Source: Dechloromonas sp.
GTDB taxonomy: Bacteria > Pseudomonadota > Gammaproteobacteria > Burkholderiales > Rhodocyclaceae
DNA length: 64,000 nt
Reading direction: 5' to 3'
NCBI GenBank assembly: GCA_011391255.1
Contig: JAABQV010000003.1
Location: 1 to 64,000 of the forward strand
Shown: one piece after another, positions 1 to 7,907 of the stretch
Numbering within the stretch: the stretch's first letter is position 1
How the letters are laid out: every line of letters starts with the position of its first letter
The notes under the pieces: model-generated
What the model was told of the DNA's origin: nothing
What the model saw: only the letters and a program-made list of their open reading frames with translations
Database searches by the model: none
Made by a program: the position numbers and the translations under genes

Positions 1-696
1 AGCCAGTTCTATGGCCAGCGCCTGGAACGGTCGGCCAAGGGCGGTAGTAGCAAGCTGGATGGCATTGTCAGCGCTTTCGCTGCGCACCATCGCCTCGCCT
101 GGATTCACCCGTTTCCTGATGGCAATGGCCGTGTTGCCCGCATTGTGCTCGACGCCATGCTGCGCCAGTGCGGTGTGAATGGGGCTGCGCTGTGGTCGAT
201 GTCGCGTGGTTTTGCAAAGTCCAACACGATTTACAAGCAGCAAATGGCCTTGGCTGATTCGCCAAGGATGGGCGATCTGGATGGGCGTGGCAATCTTTCT
301 GAGGCCTGTCTGGCGGATTTTTGTGCCTACGCCTTGCAAACGGGGATCGATCAGGCCAGGTTCATGGCCCGGATGTTCGCTCTGGATGCTTTCAAGCTCC
401 GTGTTGAAGCTTACTTTCAGCGCGTGCGCTTCGATTTGAAGCCGGAGTCTGCGTACCTTTATCTGCAGGCTTTCACCATGGGTGAGGTCGAGCGCATGGC
501 GGCCAGTCGCCTTACCGGATTAAAGGAGCGGACGGCCCGTGATGTCGTGGCGCAGCTTGTTGCCGAAGGCTTTTTGCTTTCGGATACCCCCAAGGGCAAG
601 CTGCGTGTCGGTTTTCCGGTGCATGCGTTGGGTTCCTTGTTGCCAAACCTGTATCCGGCTGGTGATGTCGATGTTTTACCGCCGCTTGCGGCATGA
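1..696 (+). CDS. Fic domain protein, C-terminal part (5' end outside window)
   Basis: The reading frame is open from the first base, so the start lies upstream. The Fic active-site signature HPFPDGNGRVAR is encoded at 106-141. Fic enzymes transfer AMP (or another nucleotide or phosphate moiety) to hydroxyls of target proteins, and the His of this motif is the general base. After the Fic fold comes an alpha-helical stretch and a C-terminal winged-helix-like segment (ERTARDVVAQLVAEGFLL), as in many Fic/DUF4172-type proteins that bind DNA or autoregulate. No inhibitory helix can be judged because the N-terminus is missing. The gene sits immediately before an rfbD stub, an odd place in a rhamnose operon, which suggests insertion. 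The Fic call is certain; the target is unknown. Confidence 0.9.
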   Translation, partial: SQFYGQRLERSAKGGSSKLDGIVSAFAAHHRLAWIHPFPDGNGRVARIVLDAMLRQCGVNGAALWSMSRGFAKSNTIYKQQMALADSPRMGDLDGRGNLSEACLADFCAYALQTGIDQARFMARMFALDAFKLRVEAYFQRVRFDLKPESAYLYLQAFTMGEVERMAASRLTGLKERTARDVVAQLVAEGFLLSDTPKGKLRVGFPVHALGSLLPNLYPAGDVDVLPPLAA

Positions 697-715
697 TGGA
701 GTAGTCAATTTGAGC

Positions 716-814
716 ATGAAAATCCTTCTGACAGGCAGCAACGGCCAGGTTGGCTTTGAACTGCAGCGGGCATTGGCACCGCTCGGCGAGGTGATGGCGG
801 TTGAGCAATGTTAA
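716..814 (+). pseudogene. rfbD: rfbD (dTDP-4-dehydrorhamnose reductase) N-terminal stub
   Basis: The 32-codon ORF starts with MKILLTGSNGQVGFELQRAL, the N-terminal Rossmann glycine-rich motif of RmlD/RfbD, which is normally close to 300 residues. It runs into a stop just after the first beta-alpha unit. No further RfbD-like sequence follows before rfbA at 1992. The gene would catalyse the last step of dTDP-L-rhamnose synthesis and fits the usual rfbBDAC order with rfbA and rfbC downstream. The break coincides with the arrival of the 867-1916 nucleotidyltransferase gene, so the remnant was probably cut by that insertion. An intact rfbD would have to be encoded elsewhere. Confidence 0.8.
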
Positions 815-830
815 ATGCATCTGTACGTTT

Positions 831-863
831 GTTATACTCGAATAAATTTTAATCGAGTATAAC
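831..863. promoter_or_regulatory. 11-bp perfect inverted repeat upstream of the nucleotidyltransferase gene
   Basis: The arms GTTATACTCGA (831-841) and TCGAGTATAAC (853-863) are perfect inverted copies separated by an 11-bp AT-only spacer. The right arm ends three bases before the ATG at 867. The repeat contains TATACT-like -10 sequences and covers the probable promoter and leader, so it could be an operator for self-regulation. Nothing else resembling a promoter is visible between the rfbD stub and the gene. Confidence 0.55.
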
Positions 864-866
864 CGG

Positions 867-1916
867 ATGATGTTCCAGCCCCTTTCGATGACTGCTCAAA
901 CGGCCTTTTCACAGGTCGTCGAGGTTGCGCTTTCTATTGAGCACATGCGCTCGGTGGCTGATCTTCCTGGATCTTTTGTCGCGAAATCGGTCAAGGGCCA
1001 TAAATATTGGTACTACCAATATACCGAGCCAGCCGGGGTTCGCCGGCAGGTTTTTGTCGGCCCGGAAGGCGAGGCGGTACAGGCCTTGATAGCGCGGGCC
1101 GGGGAGCCTGCCGCCGCGGAGTCGTTGGGCCCTTTGGTGCGTTCGGCTGCGGTGCTGGGGTGCGCGGAGATTTTGCCTCGTCATTACAAAGTTCTGCGAC
1201 GCCTTGCCGAGTATGGTTTTTTCAAGGCTGGCGGCGTCTTGATCGGGACGCATGCTTTCGTGGTGTACGGCAACATGCTGGGTGTGCGCTGGGGCGGCGC
1301 CGATGCGGCGCGAACGCAGGATATTGATTTTGCGCATGCCGGCAAAAGCATTTCACTGGCCCTGGCGCCCAATTGCCAGGTCCAGACGCACGAGGCGATT
1401 CAGTCGTTGAATATGGGCTTCCTGCCGATTGTTGGCTTGTCAGGCAAGACCGGGGGGGCTTATCTGATTCCAAACGAGAAGGAGTTCCGGCTTGATTTTC
1501 TGACGACAGTCGGGCGCTCGGGAGAGGTGCCATTTGAGCATCCTGACTTGCATGTGACGCTTCAGCCGCTGCGTTTCATGGAGTTTTCACTGGAAAACGT
1601 TCAGCAGACTGCCTTGCTGTGTGGGGATAGCGCCACCACGGTCAATGTCCCACACCCCGCACGCTACGCCTTGCACAAACTGATCGTGGCCGGTGAGCCG
1701 GAGGGGGCGTTTCAGTCCAAGTCGAACAAGGATCTGATGCAGGCCGGGCTGTTGCTGTCGGCGCTAAGGGAGATGCGTCCGTGGGAGGTGGAGGAGGCGT
1801 GGGCTGACCTTCTGAGGCGTGGCAAAGGGTGGTCGACGCGAGCAGAGCGTGGCTTGCTCGCGCTTGGGCGACAGTTTCCGGATGAGGGTTTTGGCGATTG
1901 GCTCAAGGTGGTGTGA
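867..1916 (+). CDS. NTP_transf_8/COG5397-type nucleotidyltransferase
   Basis: A 349-residue protein. The central segment has the nucleotidyltransferase pattern: a glycine-containing helix start (GGVLIGTHAFVVYG, about residues 122-135) followed by the acidic pair in ARTQDIDFA (about 148-156). The flanking regions agree with the NTP_transf_8/COG5397 family, a minimal nucleotidyltransferase group related to AbiEii-type toxins. The substrate is unknown. The N-terminal 100 residues contain a segment rich in Tyr and Trp (KGHKYWYYQYTEP) that is typical of the family. It lies inside a disrupted rhamnose operon with its own inverted-repeat promoter, and a Fic gene lies upstream, so both neighbours are candidate nucleotide-transferring effectors. 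Function beyond the fold is inference. Confidence 0.75.
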   Translation: MMFQPLSMTAQTAFSQVVEVALSIEHMRSVADLPGSFVAKSVKGHKYWYYQYTEPAGVRRQVFVGPEGEAVQALIARAGEPAAAESLGPLVRSAAVLGCAEILPRHYKVLRRLAEYGFFKAGGVLIGTHAFVVYGNMLGVRWGGADAARTQDIDFAHAGKSISLALAPNCQVQTHEAIQSLNMGFLPIVGLSGKTGGAYLIPNEKEFRLDFLTTVGRSGEVPFEHPDLHVTLQPLRFMEFSLENVQQTALLCGDSATTVNVPHPARYALHKLIVAGEPEGAFQSKSNKDLMQAGLLLSALREMRPWEVEEAWADLLRRGKGWSTRAERGLLALGRQFPDEGFGDWLKVV

Positions 1917-1991
1917 GAAAATACTTTTTCAATATTTGTGTTTGGTTTAGCTGTCACAGGCAGTAGCAGGTTTTTAATTCAAGGACACATC

Positions 1992-2870
1992 ATGCGTAAA
2001 GGCATCATCCTCGCCGGCGGTTCCGGCACCCGTCTCTACCCGGTCACCCTGGCGGTTTCCAAGCAACTCCTGCCGATCCACGACAAGCCGATGATCTATT
2101 ACCCGCTGACGACGCTGATGCTGGCGGGGATACGCGACATTCTGATTATTTCAACGCCGCAAGATACGCCGCGCTTTCAGCAATTGCTCGGCGACGGCAG
2201 CCTGTGGGGCCTTAATCTGCAATACGCTATCCAGCCCAGCCCGGATGGCCTGGCCCAGGCTTTCATCATCGGTCGCGACTTTGTCGGCAATGGTGACAGC
2301 GCGCTGGTGCTTGGCGACAACATTTTCTACGGCCACGAGTTTGCCAACGACCTTGGCGCCGCCGGCAACCAGACCAGCGGCGCCACGGTTTTTGCTTACC
2401 ACGTGCATGACCCCGAGCGTTACGGTGTGGTCGAGTTCGATGCTGCCGGGCAGGCGGTCAGCCTCGAAGAGAAGCCGAAGGTGCCGAAGTCGAATTACGC
2501 GGTGACTGGCCTCTATTTTTACGACAACCAGGTGCTCGACATCGCCCGCGATCTCAAGCCGTCGCCGCGTGGCGAGCTGGAAATCACCGATGTGAATCGC
2601 GTGTATCTGGAGCGCCAGCAGTTGAACGTGCAGGTTATGGGGCGTGGCCATGCCTGGCTTGATACCGGCACGCATGAAAGCCTGCTCGACGCCAGCCAGT
2701 TCATCGCTACCATCGAAAAGCGTCAGGGCTTGAAGGTGGCGTGTCCGGAAGAAATCGCCTACCGCAAGGGCTGGGTCGATGCCGGCCAACTGGAGAAACT
2801 GGCCCAGCCGATGATCAAGAACCTTTACGGTCAGTATTTGATGGGTCTGCTCAGAGAGCGGGTGTTCTGA
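1992..2870 (+). CDS. rfbA: Glucose-1-phosphate thymidylyltransferase
   Basis: A 292-residue RmlA/RfbA that makes dTDP-glucose from dTTP and glucose-1-phosphate, the first step toward dTDP-L-rhamnose. The signature [11 protein letters not shown] near the N-terminus, [17 protein letters not shown] and the later GDNIFYG and EEKP motifs are all present. The start at 1992 is chosen over an upstream in-frame codon because it gives the canonical [11 protein letters not shown]-terminus and follows an AAGGA at 1980-1984. The stop overlaps the rfbC start (TGATG), so the two genes are translationally coupled. Confidence 0.96.
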   Translation: MRKGIILAGGSGTRLYPVTLAVSKQLLPIHDKPMIYYPLTTLMLAGIRDILIISTPQDTPRFQQLLGDGSLWGLNLQYAIQPSPDGLAQAFIIGRDFVGNGDSALVLGDNIFYGHEFANDLGAAGNQTSGATVFAYHVHDPERYGVVEFDAAGQAVSLEEKPKVPKSNYAVTGLYFYDNQVLDIARDLKPSPRGELEITDVNRVYLERQQLNVQVMGRGHAWLDTGTHESLLDASQFIATIEKRQGLKVACPEEIAYRKGWVDAGQLEKLAQPMIKNLYGQYLMGLLRERVF

Positions 2871-3412
2871 TGCAGGTAACAGCCACGGCCATTCCTGACG
2901 TGTTGCTCATCGAACCCAAAGTATTCGGCGACGCACGCGGTTTCTTTTTTGAAAGCTTCAACGAAAACGCTTTTCGTCAGGCAACCGGCCTTGACGTCAG
3001 TTTTGTTCAGGATAATCACTCAAAGAGCGCCCAGGGCGTGTTGCGCGGCCTGCACTATCAAATCCAGCAGCCGCAAGGCAAGCTGGTGCGCGTAGTTCAA
3101 GGCGCCGTCTTCGATGTTGCGGTCGACCTCAGAAAAAGCTCAAAAACCTTCGGCCACTGGGCCGGTGCCATGCTCTCGGCAGAAAACAAGCATCAACTCT
3201 GGATACCCGCCGGATTCGCCCACGGCTTTGTCGTCGTCTCGGAAACCGCCGAGTTTCTCTATAAAACGACGGACTACTACGCCCCGCAACACGAGCGCTG
3301 CATCCGTTGGGATGATCCTGACCTGGCAATCGACTGGGCTTTTTCCGGTGAGCCCCTGCTCTCGGCCAAAGACGCGGGCGGCGCCTCGTTCAAAGAAGCT
3401 GCATATTTTTGA
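2870..3412 (+). CDS. rfbC: dTDP-4-dehydrorhamnose 3,5-epimerase
   Basis: A 180-residue cupin epimerase of the dTDP-rhamnose pathway. It has the family motifs FFESFNENAF, QDNHSKSAQGVLRGLHYQ (with catalytic His) and IPAGFAHGFVV, and the length is typical. The start at 2870 overlaps the rfbA stop; an ORF open 43 codons further upstream lies inside rfbA and is not used. It is the last gene of the truncated rhamnose operon and is followed after 111 bp by the priming glycosyltransferase of the exopolysaccharide locus. Confidence 0.96.
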   Translation: MQVTATAIPDVLLIEPKVFGDARGFFFESFNENAFRQATGLDVSFVQDNHSKSAQGVLRGLHYQIQQPQGKLVRVVQGAVFDVAVDLRKSSKTFGHWAGAMLSAENKHQLWIPAGFAHGFVVVSETAEFLYKTTDYYAPQHERCIRWDDPDLAIDWAFSGEPLLSAKDAGGASFKEAAYF

Positions 3413-3523
3413 TCTAACGCGTGAAATAATCGACCACGATGAGACGCTTGACCAAGCTATTCTCCGTTCAAATACCTGAAATTTTCTCTTGGTCTTATCT
3501 GGCCAAAACGGAGTTGCCGCACC

Positions 3524-4945
3524 ATGTACGCATCAAATAACAATCAGCGCTCGGTACTACAGCGGCGAAGCAGCATCAGTAACACCATCCAGGCCGCGCT
3601 CGATGGATCGGCGATTATCGGGCTGGCATGGTTGCTGATTGATTACCACATAGGCCTGATCAATGCTGAATACACGCTATTTTTGCTGGTCCTGGTTGTT
3701 ACGGTAGCCATTGTTTATGATCAGTTCGCCATCTATCGAAACAATGCCAGCTTAACGCGCAAAGCGCTAAATCTCTTTCAAGCATGGACGCTCAGTTTTG
3801 GCATCCTCGTGGTGCTGGGCTTTTTAACCAAGCAAAACGAAACCTATTCGCGAATTTTGGTGGCGCAACTCTATGTCCTTGGGTTTCTTGCGCAGATCAT
3901 TTTGCACATTGTTGTACGTGCCCTGCAGGCAAGTTTTTTGAAGCATGCCGTTCATTCAGAGAAAACCATCATCATCGGCACCGGACGCCTCGCCAGCTTC
4001 CTTAGCCAAAAGATAACCGCTAACCCCTGGCTGGGGCAAAAAGTGCTGGGTTGCATCCGTTTGAATAAAGACACCTCGCTGCCGGCAGAAAGTGACGGGA
4101 TGGCGCACCCGAAAATTCTCGGGCACATCGATGACCTGATGGCGCTGATTGAGCAGGAAGGTGTGCGCACTGTCTATTTCGCCATACCGCTCGATGCATC
4201 AGAGGTCCTTGAAGACGTCTATTTTGGCCTCTTGGACAAGCACGTTGCCGTGCACTGGATTCCAGACATATTCTCCTTGCGGCTGGTAAACCACAGCGTC
4301 CGGGAGATCGCTGGTATCCCGGTGCTGACTCTCTCAGAAACACCGCTGACCGGTACTCGTCTGCTCTTGAAATCGGCAGAGGATCTCCTTTTCTCGTCGA
4401 TCATTTTGCTGCTCATTGCCCCTTTGCTGGGGATCATTGCCCTGGCAATCAAGCTCGACAGCGAAGGCCCGGTGTTTTTCAGGCAATCGAGAAATGGCTG
4501 GAACGGCAAAACCTTCAGAATCTGGAAGTTTCGCAGTATGTACGTGCATCCGGTGGAAGGTGGCGTAATCAAGCAGGCCGAGAAAAACGACCCACGGATC
4601 ACCAAAGTAGGCGCATTTCTCAGGAAGACGAGCCTTGACGAGTTGCCCCAGATATTCAATGTGCTCAAAGGTGAAATGTCTCTGGTAGGCCCGCGCCCGC
4701 ATGCGGTTCAGCACGATGAAGAATATTCCAAGCGGATCAGCGACTACTTTGCCCGGCACCAGATCAAGCCGGGTATTACCGGGCTGGCTCAGGTTCGCGG
4801 CTTGCGTGGCGAAACAAAAGGCATCGAACAGATGATTCTTCGTGTCGAATCTGACATTGAGTACATCAATAACTGGTCGCTTTGGCTGGATATTTCCATC
4901 CTGGTTCGCACGACTAGTGCCTTCACCGGAAAAAATGCCTATTAA
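3524..4945 (+). CDS. Undecaprenyl-phosphate glucose phosphotransferase (WcaJ-type priming enzyme)
   Basis: A 473-residue polyisoprenyl-phosphate hexose-1-phosphate transferase that loads the first sugar phosphate on undecaprenyl phosphate. The N-terminal half has several hydrophobic membrane segments and a CoA-binding-like domain (HSEKTIIIGTGRLASFL). The C-terminal catalytic domain has FRQSRNGWNGKTFRIWKFRSM, the KTSLDELPQIFNVLKGEMS block and GPRPHA. The length and arrangement match the TIGR03023 family that accompanies exosortase loci. It is the likely first enzyme of the polysaccharide whose remaining genes follow to 32348. Confidence 0.92.
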   Translation: MYASNNNQRSVLQRRSSISNTIQAALDGSAIIGLAWLLIDYHIGLINAEYTLFLLVLVVTVAIVYDQFAIYRNNASLTRKALNLFQAWTLSFGILVVLGFLTKQNETYSRILVAQLYVLGFLAQIILHIVVRALQASFLKHAVHSEKTIIIGTGRLASFLSQKITANPWLGQKVLGCIRLNKDTSLPAESDGMAHPKILGHIDDLMALIEQEGVRTVYFAIPLDASEVLEDVYFGLLDKHVAVHWIPDIFSLRLVNHSVREIAGIPVLTLSETPLTGTRLLLKSAEDLLFSSIILLLIAPLLGIIALAIKLDSEGPVFFRQSRNGWNGKTFRIWKFRSMYVHPVEGGVIKQAEKNDPRITKVGAFLRKTSLDELPQIFNVLKGEMSLVGPRPHAVQHDEEYSKRISDYFARHQIKPGITGLAQVRGLRGETKGIEQMILRVESDIEYINNWSLWLDISILVRTTSAFTGKNAY

Positions 4946-4963
4946 TTCAATGGGCTACTAGAG

Positions 4964-4975
4964 CGGACTAGTCCG
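4964..4975. promoter_or_regulatory. 12-bp perfect palindrome upstream of the first VPLPA-CTERM gene
   Basis: CGGACTAGTCCG is a perfect palindrome followed by five T. It carries the TAGTCCG core seen in the conserved 46-bp promoter elements and lies 31 bp upstream of one of them (4999-5044). It may be a secondary operator copy; the stem has no loop, so a terminator is less likely. Confidence 0.4.
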
Positions 4976-4998
4976 TTTTTATACCTATGACTTCCGTG

Positions 4999-5044
4999 AT
5001 AGCCCGAACGGCCCATTGTGAAAGAGGGGCTTAGTTCGTATCCT
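4999..5044 (+). promoter_or_regulatory. Conserved activator box plus -35/-10 promoter, copy 1
   Basis: ATAGCCCGAACGGCCCATTG (4999-5018) matches the 20-bp element found before three other units. Its last three bases begin a -35 hexamer TTGTGA (5016-5021), followed after 17 bp by the -10 hexamer TATCCT (5039-5044). Transcription would start near 5051, about 40 nt before the ATG at 5091. An activator box overlapping -35 is the class II arrangement used by many LuxR-type activators. Confidence 0.7.
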
Positions 5045-5090
5045 CCAATCCAAGAAGTTAAATAAGTAATTTGGATAAAGAGGTAAGGCC

Positions 5091-5597
5091 ATGAAAACTC
5101 TCTCAGTAAAAGTACTTGCGGCAACGTGCTGCATTGGCTTGTCGAGTTTGGCCGCTGCGGCTCCGGTGCAGCCCGATCGCATCCTTGATTTTTCTTCGCA
5201 GGACACCTACCTGGTAACGACTGGAAGCGGTAACAACTTGATTAACTACCAAGTGATTACTGCATCGGGCCAGCGTTTTTTAAACATCGACCTCTTGTCC
5301 TCAAGCAACAAACCAGATACTTCCTCCGGCTACCGTCTGTGGGAAGACAGCAATTCAGCCACCGACAAAATCACTTTTGGGGATGAGCTGCAGGGGCGTA
5401 CTGTGATTGATCTTTTGGGCGCGATCTCGTGGGCGGTTGAGGGCGGCAAGCAATACATCCTGAGAATCAACCCGCTGGGTGGCCCGGATGTCACGGCAAC
5501 TTCTTCAGTTTCTGCTGTACCCCTGCCGGGGGCGTTGTGGTTGTTTGGAAGTGCACTGCTCGGGTTCCTCGGGTTATCAAATCGTCGTAAGTTTTAG
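5091..5597 (+). CDS. VPLPA-CTERM sorting domain protein 1
   Basis: A 168-residue secreted protein. A Sec signal peptide is visible (Lys-containing start, hydrophobic core, AAAAP cleavage region around residues 22-26). The C-terminus is a tripartite sorting signal: SAVPLPGALWLFGSALLG, a hydrophobic helix, then the basic tail SNRRKF. The motif is the recognition and cleavage site of XrtD-type exosortases, encoded here at 27558. The middle region has no recognisable domain. A good ribosome site (AGAGGTAAGG) precedes the ATG, and the gene lies behind a copy of the shared activator/promoter element. Confidence 0.9.
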   Translation: MKTLSVKVLAATCCIGLSSLAAAAPVQPDRILDFSSQDTYLVTTGSGNNLINYQVITASGQRFLNIDLLSSSNKPDTSSGYRLWEDSNSATDKITFGDELQGRTVIDLLGAISWAVEGGKQYILRINPLGGPDVTATSSVSAVPLPGALWLFGSALLGFLGLSNRRKF

Positions 5598-5633
5598 TTT
5601 TAACTTTTTTAATTTTATTTACAGGGGTTTCAC

Positions 5634-6128
5634 ATGAAAAAACTATCAATTTCTCTACTTGCAGCTGGTCTTTTGGCTTTCGGTAGCGTTCAAGCCGCTA
5701 CTATTAACTTGATCAACGGCGGTGCCCCGCAGGATATGGGTACTCTGGGTAGCACGCTCGTAAATCCAACCAGTGGCCTGTTTGATATCAACTACTCATT
5801 CGGTGGATTGGTTACCTTCAAGCTCGTAGCGCCGACAAACCCAGTAAATTCAATGGTTCATTACGTGCTGAAAAATTTGGGTGATGTCGTTGTCCAGGAT
5901 TTTTATCTAGACAATGATGCAGCAACATCTGCCAGTGATGTTTTTCAATTTTCGCAGGCTGGTGGGTCATATAAACTCAATATTGAAACCGCTGCTCGTT
6001 CTACCATAACCGAGATCTCTGCCGTTCCGCTTCCGGCTGCTGCTCTCCTGTTCGCATCCTCACTCTTCGGTGCTGGCGCTCTGCGTCGTAAAAAGCAGCA
6101 AGAAGTAGCGCAAACGGTTGCAGCATAA
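5634..6128 (+). CDS. VPLPA-CTERM sorting domain protein 2
   Basis: A 164-residue secreted protein with an N-terminal signal peptide ending near FGSVQA. The C-terminal sorting signal is SAVPLPAAALLFASSLFGAG followed by LRRKKQQ. It begins 37 bp after the previous VPLPA-CTERM gene and is probably co-transcribed with it from the 4999-5044 promoter. A strong terminator follows. The beta-rich middle has no family I can name. It is similar in size to, but not an obvious copy of, its neighbour. Confidence 0.9.
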   Translation: MKKLSISLLAAGLLAFGSVQAATINLINGGAPQDMGTLGSTLVNPTSGLFDINYSFGGLVTFKLVAPTNPVNSMVHYVLKNLGDVVVQDFYLDNDAATSASDVFQFSQAGGSYKLNIETAARSTITEISAVPLPAAALLFASSLFGAGALRRKKQQEVAQTVAA

Positions 6129-6148
6129 GCACTTATTCGTTATGCTTG

Positions 6149-6174
6149 AAGGGGGCTAAAAGCCCCCTTTTTTT
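6149..6174 (+). terminator. Rho-independent terminator after the VPLPA-CTERM pair
   Basis: GGGGGCT-AAA-AGCCCCC hairpin followed by seven T, 20 bases after the stop of the second VPLPA-CTERM gene. It isolates these abundant surface-protein genes from the export operon that starts at 6205. Confidence 0.9.
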
Positions 6175-6204
6175 ATGTTCCCTGAATAGGTATAGCCGCT
6201 ACCC

Positions 6205-6768
6205 ATGACTAAATATTTTCGTCTTCTGAGCTCGATTATTTTTTTAGGTATTTCACTGTCGACCGCAGCTGATGAGACTGTTGAGCCTTATACATTACGT
6301 CACGGTGACAGTCTTCTGGTATCAGTCTGGCGCGAAGAGGCTCTGCAAAAAGAGGTACGTGTATTGCCTGACGGCAGCATTACTTTTCCGCTTGCCGGGC
6401 GAGTTGAAGTGGCCGGGCTGAGCTCATCAGAAGCTGAGCTGCGGATCGCAGCCAAAATCAAAGAATTTATTCCTGATCCGGTCGTCACGATTGTGATCAC
6501 AAATATCGAAGGAAGCCGGGTCTACGTTCTCGGCAAAGTGCCAAAGCCCGGCCCGGTGATCCTGACCGCGCCCAATTCCACCGTTCTCCAGGTGTTGAGT
6601 CAGGCCGGTGGCCTTGATCGATTTGCCGATGGCAACAACATTAAAGTGCTGCGCGAGACCAAAAAAGGTCAGGAAACCTTCGCCGTTCGCTTTAACGACC
6701 TGATGAAGGGCAGCGAACTGGAAACCAATATCAAGCTCAAGGCGGGTGACACCATCCTCGTTCCATAA
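6205..6768 (+). CDS. Polysaccharide export protein (Wza/EpsE-like)
   Basis: A 187-residue periplasmic/outer-membrane polysaccharide export protein. It has a signal peptide (to about residue 22), a Poly_export domain (YTLRHGDSLLVSVWREEALQ, with VLPDGSITFPLAGRVEVAG) and a SLBB-type segment (VYVLGKVPKPGPVILTAPN). Unlike Wza of E. coli there is no lipobox cysteine after the signal peptide and no C-terminal amphipathic barrel helix. It therefore probably relies on a separate outer-membrane protein, for which the next gene is a candidate. It starts an operon with the barrel, chain-length and kinase genes. Confidence 0.9.
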   Translation: MTKYFRLLSSIIFLGISLSTAADETVEPYTLRHGDSLLVSVWREEALQKEVRVLPDGSITFPLAGRVEVAGLSSSEAELRIAAKIKEFIPDPVVTIVITNIEGSRVYVLGKVPKPGPVILTAPNSTVLQVLSQAGGLDRFADGNNIKVLRETKKGQETFAVRFNDLMKGSELETNIKLKAGDTILVP

Positions 6769-6771
6769 TCA

Positions 6772-7890
6772 ATGGCGCGTTTTCTGGTTATTGGCGTAAC
6801 ACTGCTCGGGGCCATATGGCCCCTTCAGGCGTTTTCGGATCCACTCTTGCAAACCGTGTCGGTGCCGGTAGGCGTCGAGTACGATTCCAATCCGACAATG
6901 ATCGCAAATGATCCATCAAGCATCATGCGCTATCGGGTTATGCCGCAGTATCAACTCAGTTACAAAGGTGACAGCAACGATCTGACGTTTTCGCTGGGGG
7001 CCAGACTGGAACGATCCAGCGACCAGGCATTGAGTGTCAACCGGCAGGATCCGAATCTAGGTTTAAGTTGGCAGACTTTCAGCCCCACATCAAGCTTCGG
7101 CGTTAACCTGAGATACGCCCAGGAGTCGGCGAGAACGACCGAGTTCCAGGATTCCGCGGCGGTTACCGTTGATGCCACAAGAACCACGGCAGGATTGGGC
7201 GCAAACTGGAAAAATAGTCTAAGCGAGCGCAATGACTTGACGCTAACCGCTGACTACAGTGACGTTAGCTACGATAGCCCGACGCTGACTGATTTTCAGA
7301 ACACCAGATTAGGTGCCACGCTGGGGCATCAATTCAACGAACGCTCAGAGCTCTTTGTGACCGGAAGCGCAAGTCGCTTTGAGCCTGGCCAAAACGCTGT
7401 CCGCACCGCAATTAAATCTGAAAGCTATATCGCCATGCTGGGCTTCAAAAGCAAGTCCAGCGAAAACTTTGACTGGTTGCTTCAGGGCGGTGGCGTATCG
7501 ATTACCTCCAACGGCATCGAATCCCACGATTGGCAAGGCAACTGGCGCATTAATTATGCGGGTGAACGCTTAAGCGGCTCCTTGGATATTGGCCGCACCA
7601 CCACAGCCAGCGGAGTTACCGGGGGTTTTGCGACCAACGATGCGCTTAGATTCCAGGCAAGTTACTTGTTGAGCGAGCGCTCCTCGCTGGCTTTTGATGC
7701 CAGCACGACCAAGAGTGAAAGTACGCTATCAACGACTACCGATATCTATGGGGCAACCTACAGCCGGGAGCTATCCCCGTTCTTCCGCCTGAATCTTCGT
7801 GTTCAGCGCAGGGCAATCGAGCGCGAAATAAACCCGGCTTCCAGCAATCTTGTCGGATTGACGCTGATCTACTCCCACCCTGACTTTTAA
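6772..7890 (+). CDS. Outer-membrane beta-barrel protein of the EPS locus (EpsL-like)
   Basis: A 372-residue protein with a signal peptide ending near LQAFSDP. The rest is made of alternating hydrophobic/polar strands rich in Ser, Thr, Asn, Arg and Tyr, typical of a beta-barrel, and it ends with an aromatic residue (SHPDF). Size and position between export protein and chain-length determinant resemble EpsL-type proteins of exosortase-linked polysaccharide operons. It is predicted to form the outer-membrane part of the secretion path. The gap to the upstream gene is only 3 bp, so it is co-translated. Family assignment is from character and context. Confidence 0.7.
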   Translation: MARFLVIGVTLLGAIWPLQAFSDPLLQTVSVPVGVEYDSNPTMIANDPSSIMRYRVMPQYQLSYKGDSNDLTFSLGARLERSSDQALSVNRQDPNLGLSWQTFSPTSSFGVNLRYAQESARTTEFQDSAAVTVDATRTTAGLGANWKNSLSERNDLTLTADYSDVSYDSPTLTDFQNTRLGATLGHQFNERSELFVTGSASRFEPGQNAVRTAIKSESYIAMLGFKSKSSENFDWLLQGGGVSITSNGIESHDWQGNWRINYAGERLSGSLDIGRTTTASGVTGGFATNDALRFQASYLLSERSSLAFDASTTKSESTLSTTTDIYGATYSRELSPFFRLNLRVQRRAIEREINPASSNLVGLTLIYSHPDF

Positions 7891-7907
7891 GTAAATAGCA
7901 GGAAAGC

